Origin: CAYMPH01 sp964529415
Lineage (GTDB): Bacteria > Spirochaetota > UBA4802 > UBA5550
Direction of reading: 5' to 3'
Length of the DNA: 64,000 nt
NCBI GenBank assembly: GCA_964529415.1
Contig: CAZGWD010000005.1
Location: 124,001 to 188,000, forward strand
Part shown: positions 8,732-17,279 of the stretch, piece by piece
How the letters are laid out: the number at the start of each line of letters is the position of its first letter
How positions within the stretch are numbered: position 1 is the first letter of the stretch
Program-made: the position numbers and the translations under genes
Notes under the pieces: model-generated
What the model was told of the DNA's origin: nothing
Seen by the model: the letters and a program-made list of their open reading frames with translations, nothing else
The model's database searches: none

Positions 8732-11320
8732 TCAGCTGATAATAGAGAGATATTTTCCCATTTTTTCAAACAGTACTTCCGCTTTATGAATATCATTCAA
8801 TGAACATTCCTGATTTTTTTTGCTGTATTTCAGCTCTTCAATAATTCCTGATTCCTCAAGCATTTGAACAGCATTATTATAATTAGGCAGAGACAATGCC
8901 TCTGGGAGCTTAATTGTACCGAGATGAAACATTTTAATTCCGTTTCTTCTGACTTCCATTATGAGTTCTTTTTTCATAATATTTGTTCTTTTTATTGAGC
9001 ATACAGTGGATAATACAATAAAATATGATTCCATAAAATCCTGTATTATTCTTACATATTGCTTAAGATCGTTATCACGTTCCATGTGAAGAGTGATCTT
9101 ACCGCCTGCTGATTCAGTAATAACAGATTGCGCTTTCAGGTAATCTAATTCTTTTCTGACAGTTGCTGCTGCATTATTCATTTCATATGAAAAAACGAAT
9201 TCTTTTGAAAAAAGTATCATCAGCTCCGAGTAAACAGAGGTTACTTCATCGAGTGTGGTTTTTTTACCATGCAATGTATAAAGAATCCCCAATGAAACAA
9301 AAGAGACTCCAAGGAAATAATGAACAATACTATTCTGATAAAAGTTTATTTTTGATCTCTGATCATCATTCAGCATAAACAGATCAGGTTCTGCCGGAGA
9401 ATTTTCATCCTTGCCTGATTCGAGTTTCAATGTAAAAATTATATGGTCCAGTATATAAGCCGAGATTACCTGGTCTATTATTTTATCAATATTATCTGCA
9501 TGTGAAAGTTTTTCTGGAAGATTTGCTCCGCAGAATTTTAAATATGAATGAAGAAAAATTGTTTTTTCTTTAATGGAATCAACAGTAAAACCTTTTCCCA
9601 TTGAAAGAAGCAGAGCTGCACTTACAAGTGAAAATGGCGTTACAGCAACAATTTCATTTATATTTCTGATAATATGATTTCCAATGCTGCTTAAAAGATC
9701 ATCTCCTTCTTTTAAGCCTGATTTGAATTCCTGATAGCTGAAAGGTTCATGAAAATCAAGATAAACGTTCCCGTAATTTCTTTTAAGGAAACCAACGCTT
9801 TTGACCAATTCACCGGTTGATTCACTCTTCTTTGATTTTCCTTTTATTTCATGATGATAGGAACTTTCCTCGAGGATACGGTCATAATTGATTGATATCG
9901 GCAGGAACATCAAATCTTTTGAGTAACCTTCATCAACTGAATCAAGAAGATATTTCATAATTCCCATTTTGGGAAATCCAAGTTTGCCTGTTCTGGTTCT
10001 ACCGCCTTCAATAAAAACTTCAATACTGTATCCCTCATTAACAAGAGATTTTATATACTGACGGAAAATAGACGCATACAGCTTCAACCCCTTGAATGAC
10101 CTTCTCATAAAAAACGCGCCGCTTCTTCTGAAAATTGTACCCATTGGCCAGAACGTGAGATTTGATCCTGCAACAATGTGAGGCGGAATAATTTTATGAA
10201 TGTAGAACAGGCTCGATATTATCAGATAATCCATGTGGCTTCTGTGGCAGGGAGTAATTATAATCGGTGCTTTCTTTGCCGCATCCCTCACCTTTTGAAA
10301 ATCCTCCGGTTTGAAAATAATTCCATCAAAAATTTTATTGAACAGCATGGCACATGCTTTCTCAAAATATTTTATGTAAACAATTGAAAAATCAGCTGCA
10401 ATTTCCCTGAAATATTTATATGCTTTTTTCCTGAGCCTGCTTTCTTTTTTTCTTTCATCTTTTATAATTTCATTAATGGTATCCATGACATTTCTGTGAT
10501 AGAGAACCTTTTCCATCATTTCCTGCTGGGATTTTATTACAGGTCCCAGTACAATTTTTTTGTCATTGGCGTATATCTCCAGGAGCTTGTTCCTGAGTTT
10601 TCTTGCTATCTGTGCGGAGTCATCTGTTTCATATTGGGAAATTTCTTCTTTAAGATTAATCGGCTCTGTAATTCTGACAAATGCCGGAGTCACACTTTTA
10701 AACATTGTAAAAAGCGCGGACAATAGCCCCCTGTCTCCTGTTGCCTTTAAAGTCATGAGCATGTTTGTTCTGTCCGGATTTCTGTTCCAGTATGTTATCT
10801 GAGGCAATATATAAATTGGTTCTGCTGTCTGCTTCTGAATGTCAACAAGATGCTGGAGAGCGTCCGCCTTGATATCTACAAATCTTCTTAGAAATGATTT
10901 TCTGGATAATAGCGACAGAACAATAGTTTTATTGCCGACTATCAGCTGTTTCATATATTCGCCGGTATGAATTGTTTTTAGCTGTTCCTTGGAGAAAATT
11001 TCGTAAAAGTATCTGTTGATCTTTCTATAGGAATTCGAAAAGATCTGAATGAGATTCGGGGTGAAATCCATTGCAAGATCCGGAACTTTAAATCCGTGTC
11101 TTCTCAGAAGATTGATCAGGATTAGCATGGATGTATTGGAACTCTGAAATGAAACGAATACAGCTTTTTTATCAGCATAGTTCGATTTCAGCACTGCAAG
11201 GCTTTCCGGATCAAAATCAACCCCGTGAAACAACATCTTCACAAATGTAACCAGGAAGATATTGCTTCTGCGGCTGACAAGTCCCTTGGAAATATAATAG
11301 GATTTTCTCAGTTCTTTCAT
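8732..11320 (-). CDS. plsB: Glycerol-3-phosphate acyltransferase, PlsB type
   Basis: Membrane-associated enzyme that puts the first acyl chain on glycerol 3-phosphate in phospholipid synthesis. The acyltransferase block is central: HRSHMDYL (HX4D motif) at about residue 360, then FFMRRSF, FIEGGRTRTGK with the Glu-Gly-Gly-Arg-Thr substrate site, and FLPISINYDR. At 862 aa it is slightly longer than E. coli PlsB, with extra sequence at both ends. The N-terminal 300 residues lack catalytic motifs but match the regulatory or scaffold region of the family. The STAS-domain gene lies 19 bases upstream in the same orientation, which hints at regulation of lipid synthesis by a signalling protein, or simply at shared transcription. 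Confidence 0.92.
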   Translation of the reverse strand: MKELRKSYYISKGLVSRRSNIFLVTFVKMLFHGVDFDPESLAVLKSNYADKKAVFVSFQSSNTSMLILINLLRRHGFKVPDLAMDFTPNLIQIFSNSYRKINRYFYEIFSKEQLKTIHTGEYMKQLIVGNKTIVLSLLSRKSFLRRFVDIKADALQHLVDIQKQTAEPIYILPQITYWNRNPDRTNMLMTLKATGDRGLLSALFTMFKSVTPAFVRITEPINLKEEISQYETDDSAQIARKLRNKLLEIYANDKKIVLGPVIKSQQEMMEKVLYHRNVMDTINEIIKDERKKESRLRKKAYKYFREIAADFSIVYIKYFEKACAMLFNKIFDGIIFKPEDFQKVRDAAKKAPIIITPCHRSHMDYLIISSLFYIHKIIPPHIVAGSNLTFWPMGTIFRRSGAFFMRRSFKGLKLYASIFRQYIKSLVNEGYSIEVFIEGGRTRTGKLGFPKMGIMKYLLDSVDEGYSKDLMFLPISINYDRILEESSYHHEIKGKSKKSESTGELVKSVGFLKRNYGNVYLDFHEPFSYQEFKSGLKEGDDLLSSIGNHIIRNINEIVAVTPFSLVSAALLLSMGKGFTVDSIKEKTIFLHSYLKFCGANLPEKLSHADNIDKIIDQVISAYILDHIIFTLKLESGKDENSPAEPDLFMLNDDQRSKINFYQNSIVHYFLGVSFVSLGILYTLHGKKTTLDEVTSVYSELMILFSKEFVFSYEMNNAAATVRKELDYLKAQSVITESAGGKITLHMERDNDLKQYVRIIQDFMESYFIVLSTVCSIKRTNIMKKELIMEVRRNGIKMFHLGTIKLPEALSLPNYNNAVQMLEESGIIEELKYSKKNQECSLNDIHKAEVLFEKMGKYLSIIS

Positions 11321-11339
11321 TTAAACGCAACCGTCAAGA

Positions 11340-11672
11340 TTACAGGTCTTCTTCCCTGTCGAAAATGTTAAAAAATTCCTCAACACCGACCATATCGAGA
11401 AGAGATTTTATTCTTGCACCGACTGCAATTAAAACGAGCTTAATCTCCTCGTCAAGAAGTGTATCTTTAACCTTTATAAGCTCACCGAGTCCGGTACTGT
11501 TCAGATAGTTTTTTTTAGATAGATTCAGACCTACCACTTTTATATTTTCAGAATATAATTCCATAATATCATTTATAAAATCATCAAGCTCAAAACCGAC
11601 AAGAGTTCCATCACCCTCAGGAATATCAAAGATCAGATTATTATTAACTATTCGATAAGGAACGCTCATCAT
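11340..11672 (-). CDS. STAS-domain protein, anti-sigma-factor antagonist type
   Basis: A 110-aa single-domain STAS protein of the SpoIIAA/RsbV class. The core reads IKVVGLNLSKKNYLNSTGLGELIKVKD, where the Ser-Thr in NSTG marks the usual phosphorylated position. The C-terminal half (LVLIAVGARIKSLLDMVGVEEFF) is also canonical. A GAGGTG site precedes tandem ATG codons. Partner kinases of this class include the RsbW-like protein encoded nearby on the other strand, and phosphatases would be the SpoIIE proteins further along. It is co-transcribed with plsB. Confidence 0.88.
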   Translation of the reverse strand: MMSVPYRIVNNNLIFDIPEGDGTLVGFELDDFINDIMELYSENIKVVGLNLSKKNYLNSTGLGELIKVKDTLLDEEIKLVLIAVGARIKSLLDMVGVEEFFNIFDREEDL

Positions 11673-12022
11673 TCACCTCAATAGACATATTTAAAAATTA
11701 TTCAACATTTATAAAATTCAAAAAAGCGATGATTTATTAGAAAACCTGCTTTAAAAACATGTACGTTTCTGCTATATTGATTTAAAAAAATAAATTATCA
11801 TTAATTTTAATAAACAAAAAAATAAACTGATTATTAAATTGATATATAATATATTATTGTCAGATATATTACAAAAACAAATATTGAAAATTGCTTTATA
11901 AAGCAAGAACTTTTTAAAATTTCTTGATACTCTATTATAGCAATTTTTTTTATTGAAAAAATTATTATTGAAACTTAAATAATGATATGAATATATGACA
12001 ATTAAATTCAAGAAAAAAAATT
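11673..12022. other. Non-coding A/T-rich interval
   Basis: About 350 bp between the STAS/plsB operon and tRNA-Pro. It is strongly A/T-rich with poly-A and poly-T runs. It should contain the promoter of the reverse-strand operon and that of the tRNA, but no convincing -35/-10 pair or hairpin stands out. Confidence 0.6.
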
Positions 12023-12097
12023 CGGGATGTAGCGCAGCCCGGTCAGCGCGCTTCGTTCGGGACGAAGAAGTCGGGAGTTCGAATCTCCCCATCCCGA
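12023..12097 (+). tRNA. tRNA-Pro (anticodon CGG)
   Basis: A complete cloverleaf: acceptor arms CGGGATG and CATCCCG, anticodon stem CTTCG/CGAAG enclosing loop TTCGGGA with anticodon CGG, T-arm GGGAG TTCGAAT CTCCC, discriminator A. The 3' CCA is not encoded. It precedes the RsbW-like gene by 16 bases. Confidence 0.95.
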
Positions 12098-12113
12098 AAT
12101 TAAAAAAAAACCA

Positions 12114-12542
12114 ATGAATCTAAATCCGGTAACTCTAATAAAAAAATCATATCAGTCAGAGAAAAAAAATATTGAACTGATTGCAGACGAAATATGCAGA
12201 CTGATATATGATTCAAAATGCGAAAATGAATTCCCTGTTCAGGAAATTTTTTTAGCTATTGATGAAGCAGTAAGCAACGCCATGGAACATGGAAATAAAT
12301 GGGACAAGCAAAAACTTGTTTATATCGATGTTTCCAGAATTAATGATGAAATTATAATAACAATCACAGATTCAGGCAAGGGATTTGATACAAATTCAGT
12401 AAAATATGAGATAGATAAAAATAATTTATTAAAAACCAGAGGGCGCGGGATTTTTATTATGAATAAATTCTGCGATCTCAAATGGAACAGCTCAGGCAAT
12501 GAGCTGAAATTGAAAATTAAAAAAGAATTCACTCCAAAATAA
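12114..12542 (+). CDS. RsbW/SpoIIAB-like serine-protein kinase (anti-sigma factor type)
   Basis: A GHKL ATPase-fold protein of 142 aa that in this family phosphorylates STAS antagonists and/or binds a sigma factor. Motifs: IDEAVSNAMEHGN near residues 47-59 (N-box with Glu, Asn and His), ITDSGKGFD (G1) and RGRGIFIMNKF (G2). No clear ribosome binding site precedes the ATG, and the tRNA ends only 16 bases upstream. It begins a three-gene set with a membrane protein and a second STAS protein, consistent with a partner-switching module whose phosphatase could be one of the SpoIIE proteins in this window. Confidence 0.9.
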   Translation: MNLNPVTLIKKSYQSEKKNIELIADEICRLIYDSKCENEFPVQEIFLAIDEAVSNAMEHGNKWDKQKLVYIDVSRINDEIIITITDSGKGFDTNSVKYEIDKNNLLKTRGRGIFIMNKFCDLKWNSSGNELKLKIKKEFTPK

Positions 12543-12574
12543 AAGAACAAGAGAAATTTACAAGAGGAAAAGAC

Positions 12575-13300
12575 TTGATATCAAAAAGTAAAACATTCAG
12601 ACATGCACTTTCAATGGCAGCCTCAATAATTTTTCTTGCCAGTGCAGTTCCTCATACTGAATTATCAAATTCATCTTATGCCGGAATTTCCTCTGCAATT
12701 GATTCTGTTAAAAATTCAATCGATGAGATGAAAAATTTCATCGATGATACAAAAAAAACTTTTAATTCAATAACTCTTTTTTTTAAAAAAGTCGGAGCCT
12801 TTATAGACTTAATCGGCCTGCCTACTCTTCTGCTTTTTATTTCAGTTATTTTCCTTTCATCAGGTTTTGCATCCATAGGGGTTCCGCGGGGAATACCGGC
12901 GTTTTTCCTATCCCTGTTTACTGCGGATTCAGTCTGGATATTATGGGAAATGAGCTTTGGAAGAGGATATGCTGATATTCTGCCGGGTTTGTTAAAATCA
13001 AATTTAATTCTTTTTACTCCTCTTCTTGCAATCTGGATTACAGGACTGCTCCGGCCGAAAGCTGTATCTTTTATAAAAAAAATATTATACTATAACAAAC
13101 GCGCTTCAATACCTAAAAGCATGATCATTGATATTACAGGTAAAATTCAAAATGACTGGGCTGACTTCCAGAATAATCTGACAAGAGACATGATTGCTTC
13201 ATCTGCAAATAAAAATGTAATAATATCTCCTGAAACCTCTGAAAAAATTAAATCAATTATAGAAAATCTGAATAATCTATCGAAAAAGGAAAAAAAATAA
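12575..13300 (+). CDS. Membrane protein of unknown function in a partner-switching operon
   Basis: 241 aa starting at a TTG preceded by AGAGGAAAAG. An N-terminal hydrophobic segment (ALSMAASIIFLASAV) looks like a signal anchor, followed by a charged helix with repeating VKNSIDEMKNFIDDTKK heptads, then two or three membrane segments around residues 85-105, 112-128 and 144-160 (LLLFISVIFLSSGF; FFLSLFTADSVWILW; FTPLLAIWITGLL). The C-terminal 80 residues are polar. No family is recognised. Its position between an RsbW-like kinase and a STAS protein suggests a membrane input or output partner for that switch. Confidence 0.65.
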   Translation: MISKSKTFRHALSMAASIIFLASAVPHTELSNSSYAGISSAIDSVKNSIDEMKNFIDDTKKTFNSITLFFKKVGAFIDLIGLPTLLLFISVIFLSSGFASIGVPRGIPAFFLSLFTADSVWILWEMSFGRGYADILPGLLKSNLILFTPLLAIWITGLLRPKAVSFIKKILYYNKRASIPKSMIIDITGKIQNDWADFQNNLTRDMIASSANKNVIISPETSEKIKSIIENLNNLSKKEKK

Positions 13301-13599
13301 TGCCTGTACCATTTACAGAAACAAACAATGAAAGAAACTACCTGCTGGACGACAACATTATTTCAGGCAGTCCTTCAGTATTCGAAACGGAACTGAATGA
13401 ATTTATTAAAAATGAAACAATGGATGCTGTAATAGATCTGATGTCCGTTTCAAGAATTGACTCGCTTTTTATTGCCATTCTGATCAGATCTAAAAAGAAA
13501 CTGACAGATAAAAACAGAAACCTGATTCTCATCAATCCGAACGAAGCTGTAATCAGAATGATTGAAATTGCGGGACTTGAATCATATCTTCTTGGTTAA
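13300..13599 (+). CDS. STAS-domain protein (second)
   Basis: 99 aa; the ATG overlaps the preceding stop codon, so it is coupled to the membrane-protein gene. The STAS core is visible as MDAVIDLMSVSRIDSLFIAILIRSKKKL followed by NLILINPNEAVIRMIEIAGLESYL. The expected phosphorylatable Ser/Thr in the D-S/T-x-G/A loop appears as IDSLF, with Leu in place of the small residue, so its phosphorylation competence is uncertain. It is a candidate substrate of the RsbW-like kinase two genes upstream. Confidence 0.8.
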   Translation: MPVPFTETNNERNYLLDDNIISGSPSVFETELNEFIKNETMDAVIDLMSVSRIDSLFIAILIRSKKKLTDKNRNLILINPNEAVIRMIEIAGLESYLLG

Positions 13600-13651
13600 A
13601 ACAGGGTGCTTAAAAAAGATTTATTGCCTATATTTATGTGTAAGAAATGGA

Positions 13652-13777
13652 AAGATGGGGATGGAAGAGATAAGGAGATAATTTTTCTAAATAATCTGCA
13701 AATCCAATGATTATATATAAAAAAAATAATCAATACATATCTCATCATCTCTCCCTTTATTATCACCATATCTCCTG
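13652..13777. repeat. Imperfect purine-rich inverted repeat in the gpmI upstream region
   Basis: The left arm is purine-rich (AAGATGGGGATGGAAGAG then ATAAGGAGATA). The right arm, read on the other strand, contains AGATATGGTGATAATAAA then GGGAGAGATGATGAGATA. The arms are some 55 bases apart with A/T-rich sequence inside. It looks like a decayed small element or a dispersed intergenic repeat; no coding sequence remains. Confidence 0.4.
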
Positions 13778-13888
13778 AATCATTTTTTTATTATTTAAAC
13801 ATGCGGATTAAAGCGTGAATATAAAGAAGGAAATTATTAACTTAATATAACATTTACAGGCTACCCATTAATCTGAAGGAGAATCATC

Positions 13889-15535
13889 ATGCAAAAACTT
13901 GAAAAAAATTCTAAATTTAAGAGGAAAGGTCCTGTTGTTCTGATTATAATGGATGGAGTTGGAATCGGAAAGCACGATGAAGGCGATGCATTCTTCAGCG
14001 CCCGTACTCCCAATCTTAACAGGCTCATGAATGCATCTATCCACACACAGATAAAAGCACATGGCATTGCAGTGGGCCTTCCAAGCGATGAAGACATGGG
14101 AAATTCCGAAGTGGGGCACAACGCTCTCGGAGCCGGAAGAATATTTGAACAGGGGGCTAAACTTGTTTCATCAGCAATTGAAAATAAATCTATTTTTTCC
14201 GGAACATGGAAAGAGCTTATAAGAAAACCTCTTGAAGGATCAGCGCTGCATTTTATTGGTCTATTATCCGATGGCAATGTACATTCCCATATAGATCACT
14301 TATTAAACCTTATAGAACAATCCGCGCGCGAGGGTATAAAAAAAGTTCGTGTTCACATACTTTTAGACGGCAGGGACGTTCCGCAAACATCGGCGCTGAT
14401 ATATGTTGAGCAGCTCGAGAAATTTTTATCCGGTTTCAGAGAAAAAGGTTTTGATTATTTAATCGCATCCGGCGGCGGCCGCATGATTACAACCATGGAC
14501 AGGTACCAGGCTGACTGGACAATTGTTAAACGCGGATGGGATGCGCATGTTCTGGGTACAGCAAGGCCGTTTAAATCTGCAGCTGAAGCAATAGAAACAT
14601 ATAGAAAAGAAGAGCCGGAAATTATAGACCAGTATATGCAATCCTTTACAATAGTTGACGCTAACGGGCCGGTTGGCAAAATAAATGACGGCGATTCAGT
14701 TCTGTTTTTTAATTTCAGAGGTGATAGGGCAATTGAAATTACTCAAGCATTTGAAGAAATAAATTTCAATAAATTTGACAGAGTAAAAAAGCCGGATGTT
14801 TATTTCGCAGGCATGATGCAGTACGACGGGGACCTTATGGTTCCAAAAAAATACCTTGTTGTTCCTCCTGCAATAGACAATACAATCAGCGAATACCTGG
14901 CTAAAAGCGGAGTTACACAATATGCTATTTCTGAAACACAAAAATTCGGCCATGTCACATATTTCTGGAACGGCAACAGAAGCGGAAAGTTTGATGAAAA
15001 AACAGAGGACTATTTTGAAGTTCCGTCTGATAAAGTTGAGTTCAACCAGCGTCCTTGGATGAAAGCAGCTGAAATTACAGATAAAGTTATAGAAATTCTT
15101 GATAGCGGAAAATACGATTTCATAAGAATGAATTATCCAAATGGCGACATGGTCGGGCACACAGGCGATCTTGATGCTGCGATTATTGCTGCAGAAGCCC
15201 TTGATCTTTCTATTGGAAGATTAATCAGACATCTTGATAATGCAGGCGCTGTAACTATAATTACAGCAGATCACGGCAACCTCGAAGAAATGTTCGAGAT
15301 CGATAAAAAAACCGGATTGCCCCAGATAGACACTGCCACAGGAATAAAAAAACCAAAGACTTCACACACGCTGAATCCTGTTCCTGTAATTTTTTATAAT
15401 AATAATTTTCATAATGATTACAAACTTTCTGATGTTAAAGATCCGGGGCTTGCGAATATTGCATCTACTATTCTGCTTTTTCTCGGATATAATCCGCCTG
15501 AAGATTATATGCCGCCTTTGATTAAATTTAATTGA
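13889..15535 (+). CDS. gpmI: 2,3-bisphosphoglycerate-independent phosphoglycerate mutase
   Basis: Mn-dependent enzyme of glycolysis and gluconeogenesis that interconverts 3- and 2-phosphoglycerate in the cytoplasm. Alkaline-phosphatase-fold motifs are present: IIMDGVGIGKHDEGDA at the start with the metal Asp, the nucleophile Ser73 in MGNSEVGHNALGAGR, LLDGRDV, RMNYPNGDMVGHTGD and TADHGNLEEM. At 548 aa it is a little longer than the usual 510-520, mainly from insertions in the C-terminal third. An AAGGAG site precedes the ATG. purF follows but with a separate 60-bp gap. Confidence 0.96.
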   Translation: MQKLEKNSKFKRKGPVVLIIMDGVGIGKHDEGDAFFSARTPNLNRLMNASIHTQIKAHGIAVGLPSDEDMGNSEVGHNALGAGRIFEQGAKLVSSAIENKSIFSGTWKELIRKPLEGSALHFIGLLSDGNVHSHIDHLLNLIEQSAREGIKKVRVHILLDGRDVPQTSALIYVEQLEKFLSGFREKGFDYLIASGGGRMITTMDRYQADWTIVKRGWDAHVLGTARPFKSAAEAIETYRKEEPEIIDQYMQSFTIVDANGPVGKINDGDSVLFFNFRGDRAIEITQAFEEINFNKFDRVKKPDVYFAGMMQYDGDLMVPKKYLVVPPAIDNTISEYLAKSGVTQYAISETQKFGHVTYFWNGNRSGKFDEKTEDYFEVPSDKVEFNQRPWMKAAEITDKVIEILDSGKYDFIRMNYPNGDMVGHTGDLDAAIIAAEALDLSIGRLIRHLDNAGAVTIITADHGNLEEMFEIDKKTGLPQIDTATGIKKPKTSHTLNPVPVIFYNNNFHNDYKLSDVKDPGLANIASTILLFLGYNPPEDYMPPLIKFN

Positions 15536-15596
15536 AAAACAGTAGACAGCGAAAAGCGATTATTTACATTGGTCACTTACATTTTCTGTTAAAAAT

Positions 15597-17045
15597 ATGA
15601 AAAATAAAAATAATTCTTCAAATTTAACACACTTTAAACCGAGAGAAGAATGCGGTATTTTCGGCATATACGGAAACGAAAAAGCTGCAAATCTTACTTA
15701 TCTCGGTTTGTATTCCCTTCAGCACAGAGGCCAGGAATCTGCAGGCATGGCTTCATCCGACGGTTTCCATATTTACAGATACGCTGGCATGGGTAAGGTT
15801 ATAGATGTTTTCACAAAAGAGCATATTGATAATCTCCTGGGCCATATTGCAATAGGCCATAACAGGTACTCAACCACAGGCTCTTCCTTTTTAAGAAACG
15901 CCCAGCCTTTAAGGGCTGACTCCATACTCGGTCCGATAGTTATAGCTCATAACGGCAACCTGACAAACGCAGCTGAAATAAGATACAATCTTGAAAAACA
16001 GGGGCATATTTTTCAGACAACAATTGATTCTGAAGTTATAGTTCATCTGATGGCTAAATCAGGTGAGAGCGACTTCAAGTCAGCCCTGATAGTTGCCTTG
16101 AGACAGGTTAAGGGTGCATACTCCCTTCTTGTGATGAATAGAAATAAAATATTTGCAGTCCGCGATCCTTACGGATTCAGGCCGCTGGTTCTCGGCGATC
16201 TTGACGGCAGCCCTGTAATTGCTTCAGAAACATGTTCATTTGATATTATAAACGCGGAATATATCCGCGAAGTTGAACCGGGCGAGCTGCTTGAAATATG
16301 CGAGCACGGAATTACATCATTCTTTCCATTTGAAAAAAAGAGAAAATCTTTATGCATATTTGAATACATATACTTCTCAAAACCGGACAGTATAATTTTC
16401 GGCAAGACCGTACATGAAATGAGAGTTGCTCTCGGCAGAATGCTTGTAAAACAGTCTGGTGTTGATGCTGATATTGTTGTGCCAATACCGGATTCATCTA
16501 TTTGCGCTGCCTTGGGTTTTTCAAGGGAGTCCGGCATAGATTACGAAATGGCTATGATACGAAGCCATTACATTGGAAGAACATTCATTGAACCGTCACA
16601 GAAAATCAGGGACTTCGGAGTAAAAATTAAATTCAATGTTGTCAAGTCACTGGTTAAGGATAAAAGAATAGTTGTTGTGGATGATTCGATTATGCGCGGA
16701 ACCACTATGCGGAAAATCATCAAGCTGTTCAGAAATGCAGGAGCAAAAGAAATCCATGTTAGAATATCATCCCCACCTACAAAATTTCCATGCTTCTACG
16801 GAATTGATATTCCTACACACCAGGAACTTATTGCAGCAACACATACTATAGATGAAATAAAAAAATACCTCAGGGTTGATTCAATAGAATACATGACAAT
16901 TGAATCAATGCTTGCTGCAGTTAATGATCCATCCATGTCATTCTGCACTGCATGTTTTGACGGCAATTACCCCTGCCCTCTTGAGGAGCTTACAGAGGAT
17001 AATCAGAAATATTTATTTGAAGATCACTGCAGCGAATATTACTGA
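15597..17045 (+). CDS. purF: Amidophosphoribosyltransferase
   Basis: First committed step of purine synthesis: glutamine and PRPP give 5-phosphoribosylamine. The catalytic Cys19 (EECGIFG) follows an 18-residue propeptide that would be removed. The N-terminal Ntn glutaminase has QHRGQESAGMA and GHNRYSTTG; the phosphoribosyltransferase domain has VVVDDSIMRGTTMRKI. Cys residues near the end (SFCTACFDGNYPCP) are consistent with the iron-sulfur class of PurF. Length 482 aa is normal. No strong ribosome binding site is seen before ATG. Confidence 0.96.
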   Translation: MKNKNNSSNLTHFKPREECGIFGIYGNEKAANLTYLGLYSLQHRGQESAGMASSDGFHIYRYAGMGKVIDVFTKEHIDNLLGHIAIGHNRYSTTGSSFLRNAQPLRADSILGPIVIAHNGNLTNAAEIRYNLEKQGHIFQTTIDSEVIVHLMAKSGESDFKSALIVALRQVKGAYSLLVMNRNKIFAVRDPYGFRPLVLGDLDGSPVIASETCSFDIINAEYIREVEPGELLEICEHGITSFFPFEKKRKSLCIFEYIYFSKPDSIIFGKTVHEMRVALGRMLVKQSGVDADIVVPIPDSSICAALGFSRESGIDYEMAMIRSHYIGRTFIEPSQKIRDFGVKIKFNVVKSLVKDKRIVVVDDSIMRGTTMRKIIKLFRNAGAKEIHVRISSPPTKFPCFYGIDIPTHQELIAATHTIDEIKKYLRVDSIEYMTIESMLAAVNDPSMSFCTACFDGNYPCPLEELTEDNQKYLFEDHCSEYY

Positions 17046-17094
17046 AAAAAACTTGACTTAATACATGATATTTATTCTTTCGTAGATTAAGCAT

Positions 17095-17167
17095 AGGCGA
17101 TTAGTTCAATTGGTAGAGCATCGGTCTCCAAAACCGACTGTTGCAGGTTCGAGTCCTGCATCGCCTG
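17095..17167 (+). tRNA. tRNA-Trp (anticodon CCA), integration site of the element
   Basis: Acceptor arms AGGCGAT and ATCGCCT, D-arm AGTTCAATTGGTAGAGCA, anticodon stem TCGGT/ACCGA with loop CTCCAAA and anticodon CCA, T-arm TGCAGGTTCGAGTCCTGCA. The gene is intact at the left end of the integrated element. Its 3' half is duplicated exactly at the right end, which is what tyrosine recombinases leave when they integrate into tRNA genes. Confidence 0.95.
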
Positions 17168-17170
17168 CAT
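17124..17170 (+). repeat. attL: left copy of the 47-bp direct repeat
   Basis: Starts at GTCTCC in the anticodon arm of tRNA-Trp and runs 3 bases past the tRNA end. The identical 47 bases occur at the right end of the element, and the bases on either side differ. This fixes the element's boundaries and the strand-exchange region. Confidence 0.95.
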
Positions 17171-17238
17171 ATAACCCCTGATAGATTCAGGAGTTAACGA
17201 GACTACCGGACAACCGGCGTTTCTTAAAAACCACAAAT

Positions 17239-17252
17239 GTCAGATAAATGTA
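17239..17252 (+). repeat. Subterminal repeat near attL, possible recombinase or excisionase arm site
   Basis: TGTCAGATAAATGT, followed by a diverged second unit (AAGATGAATCTGACG). The same 14 bases occur in the same orientation about 130 bp inside the right end. It lies just ahead of the integrase start, so it could also serve autoregulation. Confidence 0.5.
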
Positions 17253-17279
17253 AGATGAATCTGACGAAGGAGTTTAAGA

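Noticed and set aside
11772..12092. Reverse-strand open frame of 106 codons over tRNA-Pro
   Set aside because: It begins inside the tRNA, lies in A/T-rich DNA and has an improbable composition of Ile, Leu, Phe, Tyr and Asn. The tRNA is clear.
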